This document shows, in pieces, positions 16,804 through 31,248 of a DNA stretch of 44,016 nucleotides (position 1 is the first letter of the stretch; the number at the start of each line of letters is the position of its first letter). The notes beneath the pieces are model-generated. The model was not told the DNA's origin, made no database searches, and saw only the letters and a program-made list of their open reading frames with translations. Position numbers and translations under genes: made by a program. The stretch is from Thiorhodococcus minor (GTDB lineage Bacteria; Pseudomonadota; Gammaproteobacteria; Chromatiales; Chromatiaceae), in the NCBI RefSeq assembly GCF_010820565.1, contig NZ_JAAIJQ010000046.1, positions 1 through 44,016 of the forward strand. The letters are read 5' to 3'.

Positions 16804-17844
16804 ATGGACGAGAATCGTAAGAAGGCCTTAGCCGCCGCGCTCGGTCAGATCGAGAAGCAATTCGGCAAGGGATCCGTCATGCGGATGGGCGATGTCGGCG
16901 CCGTGCGCAATATCGAAGCTATCTCGACCGGCTCCCTCGGTCTCGATCTCGCGCTCGGTATCGGCGGCGTGCCGCGTGGCCGCGTGATCGAGATCTACGG
17001 CCCCGAGTCGTCGGGCAAGACCACCCTGACGCTGCACATCGTCGCCGAGGCGCAGAAGCTCGGCGGCACCACGGCCTTCATCGACGCGGAGCACGCCCTG
17101 GACCCGGTCTATGCCGAGAAGCTCGGCGTCAACATGAACGACCTCCTGGTCTCGCAGCCGGATACCGGCGAGCAGGCGTTGGAGATCACCGACATGCTGG
17201 TGCGCTCAGGTGCCGTGGATGTCGTCGTGGTCGACTCGGTTGCTGCACTCACGCCCAAGGCGGAGATCGAAGGCGAGATGGGCGACTCCCACGTCGGGCT
17301 GCAGGCGCGTCTCATGTCGCAGGCGCTGCGTAAACTGACGGGGAATATCAAGCGATCCAACTGCTGCGTCATCTTCATCAACCAGATTCGCATGAAGATC
17401 GGCGTCATGTTCGGCTCGCCCGAGACCACGACCGGGGGCAACGCACTGAAGTTCTACGCCTCCGTGCGTTTGGACATCCGTCGCACCGGGAGCATCAAGA
17501 AGGGCGATGAGGTCATCGGCAACGAGACCAAGGTCAAGGTGGTCAAGAACAAGGTGGCCCCGCCGTTCCGGCAGACCGAGTTCGACATCCTCTACGGCCA
17601 GGGCATTTCGCGCGAGGGCGAGATCATCGACCTGGGCGTGGCCAACGGCTTCGTCGAGAAATCCGGTGCCTGGTACAGCTATGACGGCAACCGCATCGGT
17701 CAAGGCAAGGACAACGTGCGCAACTTCCTCTGCGAGCACCCGGAGATCGCGCAGGACATTGAGGCCAAGATCCGCGACAAGCTGCTGCCGAAGGCAGCGG
17801 CCGACACGCCTGCCGAGGCCGTCGAGGCGCCGGCCGGGGATTGA
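16804..17844 (+). CDS. recA: Recombinase RecA
   Basis: The 346-aa strand-exchange ATPase also acts as LexA co-protease. Walker A is GPESSGKTT and Walker B-type [32 protein letters not shown] is the canonical L2 region, and the N-terminus [20 protein letters not shown] is standard. The acidic/Ala C-terminal tail is short. GGAG precedes the ATG by 6 bp. recX follows with a 4-bp overlap. Confidence 0.98.
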   Translation: MDENRKKALAAALGQIEKQFGKGSVMRMGDVGAVRNIEAISTGSLGLDLALGIGGVPRGRVIEIYGPESSGKTTLTLHIVAEAQKLGGTTAFIDAEHALDPVYAEKLGVNMNDLLVSQPDTGEQALEITDMLVRSGAVDVVVVDSVAALTPKAEIEGEMGDSHVGLQARLMSQALRKLTGNIKRSNCCVIFINQIRMKIGVMFGSPETTTGGNALKFYASVRLDIRRTGSIKKGDEVIGNETKVKVVKNKVAPPFRQTEFDILYGQGISREGEIIDLGVANGFVEKSGAWYSYDGNRIGQGKDNVRNFLCEHPEIAQDIEAKIRDKLLPKAAADTPAEAVEAPAGD

Positions 17845-18326
17845 CACTGACCCCCGGTTGCCCTGAGAGTGCGCGGCCCGATGATGCCGCCGCCGATATC
17901 GAGCGGCTTGCGCTCAAGCTCTTGGCTAGGCGTGAGCACTCCCGTCTGGAACTGGTGCGCAAGCTGCGGGCGCGCGGTTACCAGCGCGGCGATGTCGATT
18001 CCGTGCTCGATCGTCTAGAGCGCGAGGGCGCGCTCGACGCCAGTCGCTTCGTCGAGCATTACGCCGCCGAGCGCGCCGCAAAGGGCTTCGGGCCCTTGCG
18101 GCTTCGAGCCGAGCTGCGCGAGAAGGGGCTTGCCGAGGATCTGATCGACCGCCAGTTAAGCGACATGCAGGATGTCTGGTCCGACGCGCTCGCAAAGGCC
18201 CATGAGCGTCGCTTTCGCGGCTCTGTGCCAGCGGACCGGTCGGCGCTCGCCAAGCAGGCGCGCTTCCTCGAGCAGCGCGGCTTCCCGACCGAGTCCATCC
18301 TGCGTTTCCTGCGCTTCGATGACTGA
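17841..18326 (+). CDS. recX: RecA regulator RecX
   Basis: The 161-aa helical-repeat protein modulates RecA filaments. Family pattern: [19 protein letters not shown], then [30 protein letters not shown] and the late [17 protein letters not shown]. The TTG at 17841 overlaps the recA stop (TTGA), so it is probably translated by coupling and at a lower level. Confidence 0.93.
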   Translation: MTLTPGCPESARPDDAAADIERLALKLLARREHSRLELVRKLRARGYQRGDVDSVLDRLEREGALDASRFVEHYAAERAAKGFGPLRLRAELREKGLAEDLIDRQLSDMQDVWSDALAKAHERRFRGSVPADRSALAKQARFLEQRGFPTESILRFLRFDD

Positions 18327-18382
18327 GCTAATTCAATGACCGACCGGACCCCGGCCGCTAGCGGTCCATTCGAGAAATTCCA

Positions 18383-20989
<2,607 letters not shown>

Positions 20990-21071
20990 TCTGGCGTGCA
21001 GCGACGCAAACGCGAAATTGCAGGGCGCGGAAATCGAGAATGGTCGAATTAGAGCGATATAGGAAGCATCC

Positions 21072-22301
21072 ATGGCGCTGATCGTGCAGAAGTACGGCGG
21101 GACCTCCGTGGGGACCGTCGAGCGCATCATGGCGGTGGCCGGGCGTGTGAAGCGCTGGCGAGAGCAGGGGCATCAGGTCGTCGTGGTGGTCTCGGCGATG
21201 TCCGGCGAGACGGATCGGCTGGTCGGGCTTGCGAGGGAGATTCAGCCGCTTCCCGAGCCGCGCGAGCTCGACGTGCTGCTGTCCACCGGCGAGCAGGTCA
21301 CCATCGCGCTGCTCAGCATGGCGCTGCAGGCGCAGGACTGCCCCGCGCGCTCCTACACGGGTGCCCAGGTTCACATCCTGACCGATAGCGCGCACAACAA
21401 GGCGCGCATCCGCGACATCGACGGTGCGCGCGTGCGCGCGGACCTCGACGCGGGGCGTGTGGTCGTGGTGGCCGGCTTTCAGGGGATCGACGAGCAGGGC
21501 GATATCACGACCCTCGGGCGCGGCGGCTCGGATACCTCGGCGGTTGCGATCACGGCCGCGCTCAAGGCCGACGAGTGCCAGATCTACACCGACGTCGACG
21601 GGGTCTACACGACGGATCCACGCGTCGAGCCCAAGGCGCGCAAGCTCGATCGCATCACCTTCGAGGAGATGCTCGAGATGGCCAGCCTGGGCTCCAAGGT
21701 GCTCCAGATCCGCTCGGTCGAGTTCGCCGGAAAGTACCGAGTCCCGCTGCGTGTGCTATCGAGCTTCGAGGAAGGCGAGGGCACACTCATTACATTCGAG
21801 GAAAATGCCGTGGAAGATGCCCAGATCTCAGGGATCGCTTTCAGCCGCGATGAGGCCAAGCTGACCGTGCTCGGTGTTCCGGATCAGCCCGGCGTGGCCT
21901 CTCGGATCCTCGGGCCGATCGCCGACGCGAACATCGAAGTCGACATGATCGTGCAGAACATCGCGGCGCATGAGGCGACCACAGATTTCACCTTCACCGT
22001 TCACCGTAACGAATACGAGCGCGCGCTGGATATCCTGCGCCGGACCGCCACCGAGCTGGGCGCGCGCGAGGTGCTCGGCGATACCCGGATCGTGAAGATC
22101 TCGCTGGTGGGGGTGGGCATGCGGAGTCACGCGGGTATCGCCAGCCGCATGTTCGCTAGCCTCGCGAAAGAAGGGATCAACATTCGCATGATCTCGACCT
22201 CCGAGATCAAGATTTCGGTCGTCGTCGACGAGAAGTACCTGGAGCTCGGCGTGCGGACCCTGCACGATGCCTTCGGCCTGGAGCGTGCCGAAGTGGCCTA
22301 G
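21072..22301 (+). CDS. lysC: Aspartokinase
   Basis: The 409-aa monofunctional aspartokinase starts with the signature VQKYGGTSVG and includes GFQGIDEQGDITTLGRGGSDT, followed by the DVDGVYTTDPR loop. Two ACT domains in the last 150 residues (from ISGIAFSRDEAKLTVLGV) provide lysine/threonine feedback. It makes aspartyl phosphate for Lys, Met and Thr synthesis. AGGAAG precedes the ATG. An internal start for a beta subunit, as in some aspartokinases, cannot be judged. Confidence 0.97.
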   Translation: MALIVQKYGGTSVGTVERIMAVAGRVKRWREQGHQVVVVVSAMSGETDRLVGLAREIQPLPEPRELDVLLSTGEQVTIALLSMALQAQDCPARSYTGAQVHILTDSAHNKARIRDIDGARVRADLDAGRVVVVAGFQGIDEQGDITTLGRGGSDTSAVAITAALKADECQIYTDVDGVYTTDPRVEPKARKLDRITFEEMLEMASLGSKVLQIRSVEFAGKYRVPLRVLSSFEEGEGTLITFEENAVEDAQISGIAFSRDEAKLTVLGVPDQPGVASRILGPIADANIEVDMIVQNIAAHEATTDFTFTVHRNEYERALDILRRTATELGAREVLGDTRIVKISLVGVGMRSHAGIASRMFASLAKEGINIRMISTSEIKISVVVDEKYLELGVRTLHDAFGLERAEVA

Positions 22302-22982
22302 CCCGCGAGTATCGCGTCTCACGCTAAGTTGTGGCCCTATTGGCGCGGTCTAGAGATCAGCACTGATGGGCCTTAAGGCGATTTCTGTCAATTCCCGTAT
22401 CATCTGGCTTGTCTTGACGCCCGCCTTCTGTGTCGCCCCGCCAGTCACGTCGCCCAGCGATGCTCCTGTCGGCGCTCCTTGAAGGCGGACCTCAATCCGG
22501 CGCCACCTGGTATAAGAATTTCCGGCAATCGCCCAAGCGCTCAGTGGAGCGGCTGGTGGCGCATTGCCTGGATCTTTGCCGGCGAGCAGACCGCCGACTT
22601 CAGACGGTCGAATGGCGCAAGCTCGTGAGCTGGAAACCGGGCAGCCTGTCACCTCATTTGATTTTTCAATGTGCTTCATTGGGGTCTTTGTGCGCGTGGC
22701 GGTATGCGCGACGCAGTGTGAGCGGAGCGTGTGTGCTGCCGCTGTTGGGGTTTCTCTGTAATGCTCTTTTATATGGCTGTTTTTTAAGTTCTTATGCGGT
22801 CATGAAAAAGGGTTTCGGCGTTTCGATAGCAGTGCTTAATCCGGCGAAAGTATGTGAGCTTTACCGTCGGTCGGAAACGCACTGTCTTTTTGACTTGTTT
22901 TCGACAGGATCGGCCAAAATTGCAGGGGATAGCCAGATATCATTGCAGTCCGGGGCTCGACTATCGAGCCAACTGTTTAGAC
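22302..22982. other. Long non-coding interval lysC-csrA
   Basis: About 680 bp without a protein-like ORF. The longest frame (22430-22990) is Cys/Arg/Ser-rich and unlike any family. From about 22660 the sequence becomes less GC-rich than its surroundings, with runs of T, which fits a long regulatory leader or an undetected RNA. The csrA promoter lies at its end. Confidence 0.5.
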
Positions 22983-22991
22983 TGGTATAAT
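22983..22991 (+). promoter_or_regulatory. Extended -10 promoter for csrA
   Basis: TGGTATAAT is a perfect TGn-TATAAT extended -10. No good -35 is seen, which extended -10 promoters tolerate. A small inverted repeat, CTCGA-CTA-TCGAG (22956-22968), sits just upstream near the -35 position and could be an operator. The transcript would start about 130 bp before csrA. Confidence 0.5.
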
Positions 22992-23127
22992 TCCAAGAGC
23001 GAGGCGTCGGTCTTCGCCCTTGGGGTGGGGGTGGTTCGATCCCCCGAGTACGGCCAACTGACTACATGCGCTGCCGGCATCGGGTGAATCATCTGTTCGG
23101 ATAAGGATCAAGAGGGAGAGCGAAACA

Positions 23128-23346
23128 ATGTTGATTTTGACGCGTCGAGTTGGCGAAACTCTGATGATCGGCGACGAAGTGACGGTAACCGTCCTTGGCG
23201 TCAAGGGAAATCAGGTGCGGATTGGTGTGAACGCGCCACGCGACGTTGCCGTCCATCGCGAGGAGATCTACGAGCGGATCAAGCGCGAGCAGGCAGAGTC
23301 TGGTCAGGGCGCCGACACCGTGGGGCACGCCGGTCAGCTAGACTGA
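23128..23346 (+). CDS. csrA: Carbon storage regulator CsrA (RsmA)
   Basis: The 72-aa RNA-binding regulator has a canonical N-terminus, [18 protein letters not shown], and the [22 protein letters not shown] core. The C-terminal Arg-Asn-Ala-Pro and HREEIYERI region forms the GGA-binding surface. GGGAGAG precedes the ATG, itself a possible autoregulatory CsrA site. It lies directly upstream of tRNA-Ser, as in E. coli and Pseudomonas. Confidence 0.97.
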   Translation: MLILTRRVGETLMIGDEVTVTVLGVKGNQVRIGVNAPRDVAVHREEIYERIKREQAESGQGADTVGHAGQLD

Positions 23347-23371
23347 GTAGAAGCGCAGGTGCCGGGTATGT

Positions 23372-23377
23372 TATGAT
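23372..23377 (+). promoter_or_regulatory. Candidate -10 element upstream of tRNA-Ser
   Basis: TATGAT resembles a sigma-70 -10 element. No -35 match is evident 17 bp upstream. It would initiate transcription at the start of the GGA-rich segment that precedes the tRNA. Confidence 0.3.
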
Positions 23378-23411
23378 GCCCGGCCTCGGAGGGATGGATG
23401 CCCCCTAGGGC

Positions 23412-23438
23412 TTCGGCGGAAGACCGGATGCCGCCGAA
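23412..23438 (+). promoter_or_regulatory. Hairpin with GGA in loop downstream of csrA
   Basis: TTCGGCGG (23412-23419) pairs with CCGCCGAA (23431-23438) around an 11-nt loop containing ACCGGATG, similar to the CsrA consensus ACANGGANG. No T-tract follows, so terminator function is unlikely. It may be a CsrA-binding element or a tRNA leader structure. Confidence 0.4.
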
Positions 23439-23493
23439 AAGAGTGGTGTCGGTGCTCTAGGATGAGACTGATGGCATTCAGCAGTGATTTTAA

Positions 23494-23584
23494 GGAGAGA
23501 TGGCCGAGTGGCTGAAGGCGCTCCCCTGCTAAGGGAGTATAGGCTAATCCCCTATCGAGGGTTCGAATCCCTCTCTCTCCGCCA
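23494..23584 (+). tRNA. tRNA-Ser (anticodon GCU)
   Basis: The 91-nt class II tRNA has a GGAGAGA/TCTCTCC acceptor stem, discriminator G and an encoded CCA end (23582-23584). The D-arm begins TGGCCGAGTGG. The anticodon stem CTCCC/GGGAG encloses CTGCTAA with anticodon GCT at 23528-23530. A long variable arm and the GGTTCGAATCC T-arm complete it. Its position after csrA is conserved. Confidence 0.97.
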
Positions 23585-23590
23585 CCTTCG

Positions 23591-23624
23591 AAAAGCCCGC
23601 GCAGCTTTGCTTCGCGGGCTTTTT
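23591..23624 (+). terminator. Rho-independent terminator after tRNA-Ser
   Basis: AAAAGCCCGCG (23591-23601) pairs with CGCGGGCTTTT (23613-23623) over an 11-nt loop, and a T-run continues. It is placed 6 bp after the tRNA CCA end. Confidence 0.9.
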
Positions 23625-23627
23625 ATT

Positions 23628-24144
23628 GCCTGCTCGGAGCGGTTCCTTGGGCGTTGAAGCCGATCGTTCCGATTGGCCGTGCTTACCGTAAAGGCGCCAA
23701 GGATGCCAATAAAAACAAAGGGGTGGCGAAGTACGTCTTTGGTCGGAAGGGTGGGTGAGATCGACTCCGCAACCTATCGAAGTCCCTGGCGGTCCTTTTG
23801 CTCTTTGGGGCTCAATCGCCCCTTCCTGGCTCGTGGATCTTTGGCTCCTGCGCTGTTTTCTGGGCGACTCTGGCCCCGCTGGCCTGGGCTCCTCGGGTGG
23901 CGGATAATGCGCGACCTTGTCGCTGCCGGTGCGGCCAAGGCGTCGGCATCGGCAGCACCTCTTCGTCGACTGGCCGCTGGCAGCTGACAGCGCGCTCCAG
24001 CTTGAATCCACCGTCCCGCAGATAGCGATCGAAGCTTCGTATGTCGATATCATGGACTCCGAATCGGATGTGCTCCCGCCCCGCGAGCCTCGCTGCGCTG
24101 GGGATCGGCTGCTTGGCGGCGCACATGGGGGCTCGAGTCACTCG
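23628..24144. other. Intergenic interval before smc
   Basis: No gene is confidently supported. The smc frame is open upstream to 23917, but the added residues are not SMC-like. On the minus strand a 104-codon frame (23812-24126) has a moderately protein-like middle (GVHDIDIRSFDRYLRDGGF) but no ribosome-binding site and a Pro/Arg-rich tail. I treat it as a doubtful ORF or gene remnant. Confidence 0.4.
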
Positions 24145-27100
24145 ATGAGACTCGAGAAGATTCGGCTCGCCGGGTTCAAGTCTTTCGTCGATCCGACGAG
24201 CGTCTCCTTCCCGAGCAACCTCGTTGGCGTCGTGGGTCCGAATGGCTGCGGCAAGTCCAACGTCATTGACGCCGTGCGCTGGGTCATGGGCGAGAGCTCG
24301 GCGAAGATGCTGCGCGGCGAGTCCATGGCCGACGTCATCTTCAACGGCAGCACGGGGCGCAAGCCGGTTGGTGTCGCCAGCATTGAGCTGGTGTTCGACA
24401 ACAGCGACGGCGGCGCGGGCGGCGAGTTTGCCAACTTCAATCAGATCTCGGTCAAGCGCCAGGTCTCGCGCGACGGGCAGTCCAGCTATTTCCTGAACGG
24501 CTCGCGCTGCCGACGACGCGATATCCAGGACCTCTTCCTGGGCACCGGCCTGGGGCCGCGCTCCTACGCGATCATCGAGCAAGGCATGATCTCGCGCATC
24601 ATCGAGGCGCGTCCCGAGGATCTGCGGCTGTTCCTGGAAGAGGCGGCCGGGATCTCCAAGTACAAGGAGCGCCGTCGCGAGACCGAGAATCGCATGCGTC
24701 ATACGCGCGAGAATCTCGAGCGCCTCGACGATCTGCGCGAGGAGGTGGGCAAGCAGCTCCAGCACCTCGAGCGCCAGGCCGCGACAGCGGAGCGCTATAC
24801 CCAGCTCAGGGCTCAGGAGCGTCAGCTGGATCTCGAGCTCAAGGCCTTGCGCTGGCGCGCCTTGGACAACGAGATCCAGGTGCTGGATCGGCGTCTCGCG
24901 GAGGCCGAGAACCAGACCGAGGAAGGTCTGGCGCGTCAGCGCAAGCTCGAGGCCGACATCGAAGAACGGCGCACTGCCTATAACGCGGCGTCGGATGCCT
25001 TCAACGAGGTGCAGGGCCGCTACTATGCGGTCGGTGCGGAGATCGCACGCGCCGAGCAGGCCATCCAGTTCGCGAATGAGGAGCGTGGCCGCCGTGAGGC
25101 CGAGCTGGTCCGCCTGGATCAAGAGCTCTACGAGGCCGAGCACCACCTGGAGCGCGATCAGCAGCGCCTCGGCGAGATCGAGGCTCTGCTCGCGCGCGAC
25201 GCGCCCGATCTGGAAGTGGCCGAGGAGGCGCTGCGCGAAGTCTCCGGGGACCTCATGACCGCGGAGGATCAGCTCCAATCATGGGAGTCCGAGTGGGACG
25301 CCTTCAACCAGGCCGCTGCCAAGCCATCCGAGCAGTCGCAGCGCGAGCGGGCGCGGATCAATGCGCTCGAGCAATCCATGGGGCGTGATCGCGAGCGGCA
25401 GCGGCGCATCGACGAGGAGATCGGGCGGCTCCAGGCCGACGATGTGAGTGCGCGGCTCGAGGAGCTGGTGGAGCGGGAGACCGAGCATGCGGAGCAGGTC
25501 GCTGAGCTCGAGGACCAGCATCAGGTCTCCGTCGACGCGCTTGCGGAGCACGACGCCACCTTGCGCCAGCTCGCGGATACTCTAGCTGCGCAGCGGACCC
25601 AGCTCCAAGAATCCAAGGGGCGTTTGGCCTCATTGGTGGCCCTGCAAGACGCCGCGCTCGCGGATTCCGACGCCGAGCGCGCCGATTGGCTGACGAAGCA
25701 CGGCTTGAGCGATGCGCCCAAGCTCGTCGACCAGCTGGAGGTCGAGTCAGGCTGGGAGCAAGCCCTGGAGTCACTGCTCGGCGATGCGTTGCGTGCCGTC
25801 GGCTGCCCCGGTCTGGATCCTTATCGCGACGCCCAGAGCGATCTCCTTCCTGGTTTGGTTCTGCTGGATACCTTGGAAACCTGTGGGAGTCCGGGCGAAG
25901 GTGCCGAGCCGGTCGATGGCCGACTCGGCGGCTATGTGAAGTCGGCCTGGCCGATCGACGGCCTGCTCGGACCTGCGCGTGTCGCCGGCTCTCTGGCGGA
26001 GGCCCTGGATGCCCGCAAGGATCTGGATTGGCATGAGTCCTTCGTGACGCCCGGAGGGGTCCGGGTCGGGCGGAACTGGCTTCGAGCGCCCGCGGCCGAT
26101 GACGGCGGCGGCGTCCTGGCGCGCGCCGACGCCATCAAGGCGCTCCAGGGCGAGATCGATGCGCTCATCGCCCGTGAGGGCGATCTCTTGGCGCGTGAGG
26201 CCGAAGTGCGCGAGGCGCGGGCCGAGGCCGAGCGCAGGCGCGCCGAGGCGGCCGATGCCTTGTCCGGCATGGCGCGGGAGCTGTCGGCGCTGCGCTCGGA
26301 GCTGAGCAGTCTGAGGACGCGCCGCGAGCACCAAGCCGAGCGGCTGCGCGCTTTGGGCGAAGAGCGTCGCGAGCTCGCCGAGCAGTCGGCCCAGGCACTG
26401 GAGGAGATGGAAGAGGCGCGCGAGCGCTTGCATGATCTCTTGAGCGAGATGGATCAGCTCGCCGAGCGGCGCGATGCCATGGAGCAGGAGCGGACGCGTC
26501 TCCGGGATGTGGTGAGCCAGGGCCGCGAGCGCGAGCGCGCCTGTCGCGAGCGTGTCCAGGCGCTGCGCGTCAATGTCGAGTCGGGCCGCGCCACACTGGA
26601 GGCAACACGCCAAAGTCTGGTCCGTGCCGAGGAGCAGCAGAAGCAGCTGCGCGAGCGCCGTGATGAAGTGCAGCTCGAGCTCGAGGAGGGGGTCGAGCCC
26701 CTCGTGGAGCAGCGTGATCGCTTGGACGAGCAGCTCAAGGCGCGGGTCGAGGTCGAAGAGCGTTTGCAGGAGGCGCGTCGCCTGCGCGAGTCGATCGACG
26801 CCGAGGTGCGGCGTCTCGAGCAAGAGCGTCAGCGTATCGAGCAGGACGTGCATGGCAATCGGCGCGGCGTCGATCAGCTGCGCCTGGATCGTCAGGAGCG
26901 GCTGGTGCGTCGGCGGACCCTGGAGGAGCAGTTGGCCGAGTCCTCAGCCAATCCCGCTTCGGTGCTCGAGTCCGTCGATTCCGCGGCGACCGAGGACGCC
27001 TGGCAGCAGGAGCTGGCCAAGATCGGCGCACGTATTCAGCGCCTCGGCGCGATCAACCTGGCCGCGATCGAGGAGTTCAAGGAGCAGTCGCAGCGCAAGA

Positions 27101-27660
27101 CCTATCTCGATGCGCAGCACGAAGACATCTCGCGCTCGCTCGACACCCTCGAGCAGGCGATTCGTAAGATCGACCGTGAGACGCGCACCCGCTTCAGGGA
27201 GACCTACGATCAGGTCAACCACGGCTTTCAGCAGCTCTTCCCCAGGCTGTTCGGCGGCGGCCATGCCTATCTGGACCTGACCGACGAAGACTTGCTGGAG
27301 ACCGGCGTCAGCGTGATGGCGCGCCCGCCCGGAAAGCGCAATTCCAGCATCCATCTGCTCTCGGGTGGCGAGAAGGCGCTGACGGCTGTGGCCCTGGTGT
27401 TTGCCATCTTCCAGCTCAATCCCGCGCCCTTCTGCATGCTCGACGAGGTCGACGCGCCCCTGGACGATGCCAATGTGGGCCGATTCTGCGACCTGGTTCG
27501 GTCGATGTCGGACCGCGTTCAGTTTATCTTCATCAGCCACAACAAGGTCACCATGGAGATCGCCAGCCATCTGCTCGGCGTGACCATGCACGAGCCGGGC
27601 GTGTCGCGCTTGGTCGCCGTCGATGTGGACGAGGCCGTCAAGCTGGCCGCCGTGTCATGA
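24145..27660 (+). CDS. smc: Chromosome segregation protein SMC
   Basis: The 1171-aa condensin subunit compacts and segregates the chromosome. Walker A is GPNGCGKSN (near residue 32), followed by the R-loop-type GESSAKMLRG. Two long coiled coils (about 170-490 and 660-1010) flank a hinge region around residues 510-640. The C-terminal signature is LLSGGEKALTA and Walker B is FCMLDEVDAPLDDANV. ATG 24145 is chosen because MRLEKIRLAGFKSFVDPT is the canonical SMC start. zipA and ligA follow. Confidence 0.96.
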   Translation: MRLEKIRLAGFKSFVDPTSVSFPSNLVGVVGPNGCGKSNVIDAVRWVMGESSAKMLRGESMADVIFNGSTGRKPVGVASIELVFDNSDGGAGGEFANFNQISVKRQVSRDGQSSYFLNGSRCRRRDIQDLFLGTGLGPRSYAIIEQGMISRIIEARPEDLRLFLEEAAGISKYKERRRETENRMRHTRENLERLDDLREEVGKQLQHLERQAATAERYTQLRAQERQLDLELKALRWRALDNEIQVLDRRLAEAENQTEEGLARQRKLEADIEERRTAYNAASDAFNEVQGRYYAVGAEIARAEQAIQFANEERGRREAELVRLDQELYEAEHHLERDQQRLGEIEALLARDAPDLEVAEEALREVSGDLMTAEDQLQSWESEWDAFNQAAAKPSEQSQRERARINALEQSMGRDRERQRRIDEEIGRLQADDVSARLEELVERETEHAEQVAELEDQHQVSVDALAEHDATLRQLADTLAAQRTQLQESKGRLASLVALQDAALADSDAERADWLTKHGLSDAPKLVDQLEVESGWEQALESLLGDALRAVGCPGLDPYRDAQSDLLPGLVLLDTLETCGSPGEGAEPVDGRLGGYVKSAWPIDGLLGPARVAGSLAEALDARKDLDWHESFVTPGGVRVGRNWLRAPAADDGGGVLARADAIKALQGEIDALIAREGDLLAREAEVREARAEAERRRAEAADALSGMARELSALRSELSSLRTRREHQAERLRALGEERRELAEQSAQALEEMEEARERLHDLLSEMDQLAERRDAMEQERTRLRDVVSQGRERERACRERVQALRVNVESGRATLEATRQSLVRAEEQQKQLRERRDEVQLELEEGVEPLVEQRDRLDEQLKARVEVEERLQEARRLRESIDAEVRRLEQERQRIEQDVHGNRRGVDQLRLDRQERLVRRRTLEEQLAESSANPASVLESVDSAATEDAWQQELAKIGARIQRLGAINLAAIEEFKEQSQRKTYLDAQHEDISRSLDTLEQAIRKIDRETRTRFRETYDQVNHGFQQLFPRLFGGGHAYLDLTDEDLLETGVSVMARPPGKRNSSIHLLSGGEKALTAVALVFAIFQLNPAPFCMLDEVDAPLDDANVGRFCDLVRSMSDRVQFIFISHNKVTMEIASHLLGVTMHEPGVSRLVAVDVDEAVKLAAVS

Positions 27661-27719
27661 TTCGACAAGCGCTAACCGGCTGATCTGAAAGGTTGCGGTG
27701 CCGACCTGTCCAGCATCAT

Positions 27720-27750
27720 TTGATACAGCCAGGGCTTGCGTTGATATACT
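27720..27750 (+). promoter_or_regulatory. Candidate zipA promoter
   Basis: TTGATA (27720-27725) and TATACT (27745-27750) are each close to sigma-70 consensus, with a 19-bp spacer that is slightly long. They lie about 45 bp upstream of the zipA ATG. Confidence 0.4.
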
Positions 27751-27795
27751 CGCCGCTCAATCGAATCACACCAGTCAACAGCAGCTAGAATTCGA

Positions 27796-30827
<3,032 letters not shown>

Positions 30828-30970
30828 GCAGGTCCGTCGCTGCGCCTGGGCTCGCCAGGGAGGAGCCGAGTGCGTCCGTCTAGGTCGCAATGCAGCCGAG
30901 GCTGAATGAGCAGATCGCTGCGTCCTTGATTCGCCGGGGCCTTCCCGCCATTGCCTGTAAGGGGTTCATG

Positions 30971-31243
30971 ATGACCGAGCTGTCCAAAGAGCAGAAGATT
31001 CTCATCGCCATGCGCAAGACGCTGACCGCGGTCGTGAAGGATGTGACGCCGCCGCCGGGGATGCGCCATCCGCTCTCGCCTGCGACGATCGAGGATGTCC
31101 GCCAATGTCTGGGTCTGATCGCGGCGCGCGAAAAGGAGCTGGCCGACGCCCAGGGCAGGGGGGGAGAGCGGCCTCACTACGCGGACAGTCCGCAGAGCGC
31201 ACAAGTCGTTTCCATCGAAGGGCTCAAGCGACGCACGGAGTAA
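30971..31243 (+). CDS. Conserved small hypothetical protein (90 aa)
   Basis: MTELSKEQKILIAMRKTLTA opens a small soluble, helical protein with a PPPGMRHPLSPATIEDVR stretch and a variable C-terminus. I recall similar short proteins in related genera but no function. AAGGGG lies 7 bp before ATG 30971, which I prefer to an upstream in-frame ATG at 30890. It is followed 5 bp later by the carbonic-anhydrase-like gene. Confidence 0.65.
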   Translation: MTELSKEQKILIAMRKTLTAVVKDVTPPPGMRHPLSPATIEDVRQCLGLIAAREKELADAQGRGGERPHYADSPQSAQVVSIEGLKRRTE

Positions 31244-31248
31244 CCGAC

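Noticed and set aside
22430..22990. 186-codon frame between lysC and csrA
   Set aside because: Cys/Arg/Ser-rich, no ribosome-binding site, no recognisable fold.
23544..24053. Minus-strand frame ending in AEREGFEPSIGD
   Set aside because: This is the familiar spurious translation of the antisense of tRNA-Ser and its flank, not a gene.
25771..26853. Leu-rich minus-strand frame within smc
   Set aside because: Antisense of the coiled-coil-encoding part of smc (Glu codons read as Leu), not an independent protein.
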